Source of the DNA: CBDIHP01 sp965279195
GTDB taxonomy: Bacteria > Planctomycetota > Planctomycetia > Isosphaerales > Isosphaeraceae
Direction: 5' to 3'
DNA: 64,000 nucleotides
NCBI GenBank assembly: GCA_965279195.1
Contig: CBDIHP010000030.1
Coordinates: 1 to 64,000 of the forward strand
The notes under the pieces are model-generated. The model ran no database searches. It saw only the letters and a program-made list of their open reading frames with translations, and had not been told where the DNA came from. Positions 61,542 through 64,000 of the stretch are shown in pieces. The stretch's first letter is position 1. Every line of letters starts with the position of its first letter. The position numbers were made by a program, and so were the translations under genes.

Positions 61542-62573
61542 CCTCTGGACCATGCCTTCCGTCGGGCTAGAGGCGGTGGCGTAGAGCTTCTTCGGGATCC
61601 GGCCGGCGTTGTAGGCGAGGCGGCCGGCTTCCAGGGCCATCCGCATGGCGTGGGCCATGAGGAGGGGCTCCCTGGCCGACGCGATGCCGGTGTTGAGCAG
61701 GACGCCGTCGCAGCCGAGTTCCATCGCCTGGCTGACGTCGCTGGCGGTGCCGACGCCGGCGTCGATGATGACGGGGTACGTCGAGTCCTCACCCTTGAGG
61801 TCTTCGAGGATGATCCGGATATTGTTCGGATTCAGGACCCCCTGGCCGCTGCCGATCGGGCTGCCGGCGGGCATCACGCTTGAGGCGCCGGCGGCCTTGA
61901 GGCGTCGAGCCATGATTGGGTCGTCGCTGGTGTAGCAGAGGACCTGGAAGCCTTCCTTCACCAGGACCTCCGTCGCCTCCAGGGTCGCGACCGGATCCGG
62001 AAGCAGGGTCTTGGTGTCGGCGAGGACTTCGAGCTTGACCCAGTCGGCCCCGGGGTTGTTCAGGCCCAGCAAGAGTTCGCGGCCGAGGCGGGCCGTCCTC
62101 AATGCCTCCTCGGCGGAGAAGCAGCCGGCGGTATTGGGGAGAATCGTGTAACGGGCCGGGTCGAGGAATTCGAGGAGGTTCCGGCCCGACTTGTCGAACA
62201 GCCGCTCGCGCCGGACGGCGACGGTGACGACCTCCGCGCCGCTGGCCGCGAGGCAGTCCCGCATGAGTTCGAGGGTGGCGTACTTGCCGGTGCCGACGAA
62301 CAGTCGGCTGCGGAAGGTGTGGGTGCCGATCCGGAGCGGGGGCGGCTCGGGGGCGTCGGGGATCGCGAACCCGGCTCCGCCGCCGACCAGCGTGACGACT
62401 TCGAGGACGTCCCCTTCGTGGAGGTTCTGGGTGGGATGCTGGGCACGGGGGACGAGGCCGCGGTTGACCTCGACCGCGACGTGTTCGGGCTTCACGCCGA
62501 GGAGGCCGAGGAGCTGGGACACGGTGAGGGCGTCCGGCAGCTCGCGCGGCTCGCCGTTGATGATGATCGTCAC
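61539..62573 (-). CDS. ThiS-ThiG fusion: sulfur carrier protein and thiazole synthase
   Basis: Residues 1-66 are ThiS (VTIIINGEPRELPDALTVSQ, then HVAVEVNRGLVPR and VLEVVTLVGGGAG), and residues about 80-344 are ThiG, the enzyme that makes the thiazole of thiamin. ThiG landmarks are FVGTGKYATLELM, PNTAGCFSAEEALRTARLGREL, the Schiff-base Lys in DWVKLEV, and GIASAREPLLMAHAMRMALEAGRLAYNAGRI. ThiS normally ends in a free Gly-Gly that receives sulfur, but here GG (about 64-65) is followed by a linker. The start is the GTG at 62573. Its stop lies in the large hairpin. No TPP riboswitch is visible upstream. Confidence 0.9.
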   Translation of the reverse strand: MTIIINGEPRELPDALTVSQLLGLLGVKPEHVAVEVNRGLVPRAQHPTQNLHEGDVLEVVTLVGGGAGFAIPDAPEPPPLRIGTHTFRSRLFVGTGKYATLELMRDCLAASGAEVVTVAVRRERLFDKSGRNLLEFLDPARYTILPNTAGCFSAEEALRTARLGRELLLGLNNPGADWVKLEVLADTKTLLPDPVATLEATEVLVKEGFQVLCYTSDDPIMARRLKAAGASSVMPAGSPIGSGQGVLNPNNIRIILEDLKGEDSTYPVIIDAGVGTASDVSQAMELGCDGVLLNTGIASAREPLLMAHAMRMALEAGRLAYNAGRIPKKLYATASSPTEGMVQR

Positions 62574-62673
62574 GGAGTCGGGACTCGGGCAGGGAGATCG
62601 GTCAGTTCCTGGTGTCGCGTGGCAAGTGGAATGGTAGGTCAGGCCCGGGCCGCTTTCAAGCACCTGAAACGGC

Positions 62674-62711
62674 CGAGGCCCGCGGCCGGACGATTCCGGA
62701 CGCGGGCCTCG
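62674..62711 (-). terminator. Hairpin terminator after the CAP-domain gene
   Basis: CGAGGCCCGCG (62674-62684) and CGCGGGCCTCG (62701-62711) pair perfectly, with an inner CCGGA/TCCGG stem. It lies 25 nt downstream of the minus-strand stop at 62736. Confidence 0.6.
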
Positions 62712-62735
62712 GGTGGGGCTCGGGGTCGATCCGGC

Positions 62736-63926
62736 TCAGCCGTTGTTGCGGGCCCGGAAGGCCTTCCAGTTGGTGATGAAGCCGAGCTTCGGGCCGCCGT
62801 TGCCGGAGGTCAGCAGCGGCAGGGCGCCCGAGATCATCCCGCCTTCGGTCGGCAGGTTCGTCGGGGGCGGCGTCTGGGAGGCGGTCGTGTTCCCGGCGGA
62901 CTGCGAGGTCGCCGACAGGGTGACGTTCTTGATCGGCGGCGCGGTGAAATTCGGCTGATCGGGCGCCGGGGCGTTCTGGGTCGGCGTCGCCTTCGGGGCG
63001 GGCGGGGCGGGCGGGGTCGAACCCTGCCAGGGATTGCTCAGGACGAAGTCGACCTTCTGGTTGTCCGAGCCGACCACGACGTCGGCGGACTTGACGACCT
63101 GGTCGCCGACCTTGGCCGTGACCTTGTAGTCGCCGGGGGCGACCTGGACCTGGTAGCCGCCGGCGTCCCAGGTCGGAACGGTCTGGGACTTGCCGTTGTC
63201 GATGTTGGTCACCTGGACGTTGACGTCGCCGACGCCTTCGCCAGGGCTGTAGAACTTGTCGCCGTTCTTGTCGTTGTAGGCCACGCCCAGGATGTAGGGA
63301 TCGGAGTTGTTCTGGCGGCCGAAGTCCTGGGTCACCACGTAGGGACCGAGGTCATTGTTCGAAGTCTTGACGATGCCGATCCCGACCTCGCGGAACGACT
63401 GGTCGTTGCTCGCGTTCGGCTGGAGCAGGTTGTTGAGGTGGCCCTTGTCGGGGACGCCCCAGTCGAGCAGGAAGGCCTGCATGGCGTGATCGACCGACTC
63501 GGCGTAGGCGTAGGCGTTCTCGGTGGAATTCGCCCGGTTGTCGTAGCCGGCGCGGTTCAGGCGGGTGTCGAGGTTCGAGCCATCGGAGCCAGTGTGGGAC
63601 TGGACGCCGGTGTTGGCCTGGTCCTGGCTCTGAGCCTGGGCGGCGGCGGCGAGGTCGCCGTTCCAGGCGAGCGGCTGGCGGGCGGGGGAGCCGGCGATGT
63701 CCCGCTTGGCGGCGTCGAGGTTCACGCCGTAGTAGTTGATGGTGTTCTGGACGTCCTTGCTGAGGTTGGTCGTCACCCGCTCGGCGGCGGCTCCGGGGCT
63801 GGTGCGGGCCTGGTTGACCAGCTCCAGCATGTATTGCGCCTGGGCCGACGGGCCCCCGGCGGCCATGACTTCGCGGGATTCGAGTCGCTCGACGTTCAGG
63901 CAGCGCTGCGAGGATGGCCTGGACAT
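62736..63926 (-). CDS. Secreted CAP (SCP/PR-1)-domain protein
   Basis: The 396-residue protein begins MSRPSSQRCLNVERLESREVMAAGG, a planctomycetal LExRxxL-type N-terminus rather than a classical signal peptide. Residues about 30-200 form a CAP domain (QYMLELVNQARTSPGAAAERV, with HTGSDG, ENAYAYAES and KGHLNNLLQ supplying the conserved His/Glu set). A beta domain with GVAYNDKNGDKFYSPGEGV (about 210-228) resembles a calcium-binding SdrD-type unit. The rest is Pro/Thr/Ala-rich and disordered. Start 63926 has AAGGAGG 6 nt upstream. It is probably a surface or matrix protein. Confidence 0.88.
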   Translation of the reverse strand: MSRPSSQRCLNVERLESREVMAAGGPSAQAQYMLELVNQARTSPGAAAERVTTNLSKDVQNTINYYGVNLDAAKRDIAGSPARQPLAWNGDLAAAAQAQSQDQANTGVQSHTGSDGSNLDTRLNRAGYDNRANSTENAYAYAESVDHAMQAFLLDWGVPDKGHLNNLLQPNASNDQSFREVGIGIVKTSNNDLGPYVVTQDFGRQNNSDPYILGVAYNDKNGDKFYSPGEGVGDVNVQVTNIDNGKSQTVPTWDAGGYQVQVAPGDYKVTAKVGDQVVKSADVVVGSDNQKVDFVLSNPWQGSTPPAPPAPKATPTQNAPAPDQPNFTAPPIKNVTLSATSQSAGNTTASQTPPPTNLPTEGGMISGALPLLTSGNGGPKLGFITNWKAFRARNNG

Positions 63927-64000
63927 GCGACCTCCTTGTCTATGATCGTACGCCCCGTTCATGAGGCGCCGGTATCTTCGATTGGATTCGACCCCCCCAC

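Noticed and set aside
62574..62735. Possible TPP riboswitch upstream of the ThiS-ThiG fusion
   Set aside because: The conserved CTGAGA and ACCTGATCTGG-type segments are absent; only a terminator-like hairpin of the next gene is found.

Overview
The window is about 64 kb of high-GC DNA whose gene content points to a planctomycete, most likely of the Isosphaeraceae type. Indicators are a DUF1549/DUF1553 surface cytochrome with WD40-cytochrome and PPC-domain partners, a PVC-type CxxCH heme protein with HEAT-like repeats, secreted proteins that start with the planctomycetal LExLExRxLL-type N-terminus, DUF6370- and DUF6677-like families, and bacterial tetrahydromethanopterin (H4MPT) C1 genes. The genus is inferred. 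I see no rRNA, tRNA, CRISPR array, prophage or transposase. Very long reading frames antisense to real genes are common here because of the base composition and are not annotated.

Layout. 1-3.2 kb: a secreted alpha/beta hydrolase broken by an apparent -1 frameshift at a GGGAAAG heptamer and running off the left edge, then small membrane proteins. 3.2-6.7 kb: a C1 block with an ATP-grasp protein, a DUF6370-like protein, fae and an mtdB-type dehydrogenase, for formaldehyde oxidation on H4MPT. 6.8-13.8 kb: exported or lipid-anchored proteins (MBL-fold, DUF4331, TPR, a TlpA-like thioredoxin lipoprotein) and a SirB1-type protein. 13.9-22.5 kb: a polysaccharide cluster (initiating sugar-phosphate transferase, two GT2, one GT4, two large membrane proteins) arranged divergently. 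22.6-28.8 kb: the surface cytochrome/WD40/PPC trio. 28.8-36.4 kb: a sugar-metabolism cluster with three TIM-barrel isomerases/epimerases, a Gfo/Idh/MocA oxidoreductase and a phosphomannose-isomerase-like cupin. 36.5-42.5 kb: mixed genes including a Dabb-domain protein, a D-aminoacylase-type amidohydrolase, rsmE, a half-size TauE/SafE protein, a VOC protein and kdsB.

43-49 kb: a secreted subtilisin, an SDR, and a minus-strand operon of acylphosphatase, ABC-2 permease and an ABC exporter-like protein whose nucleotide-binding motifs are nearly all lost. 49-58.3 kb: a secreted hypothetical protein, a PPC-domain protein, the PVC heme protein, a zinc-ribbon membrane protein and rtcB. 58.4-61.5 kb: a formate-dehydrogenase-type electron-transfer operon (FeS subunit, NrfD-like subunit, small lipoprotein, unknown protein, FdhE) without a catalytic subunit. 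61.5-64 kb: a ThiS-ThiG fusion and a secreted CAP-domain protein.

The C1 block (formaldehyde to the H4MPT-bound C1 unit) and the formate-dehydrogenase accessory operon could belong to one dissimilatory route, with the remaining enzymes outside the window. Structured intergenic elements recur where genes converge. A 92-nt near-perfect hairpin at 61450-61541 carries the stop codons of both flanking genes, and two related ATGGGTG-rich hairpins lie at 31497-31587 and 45646-45737.
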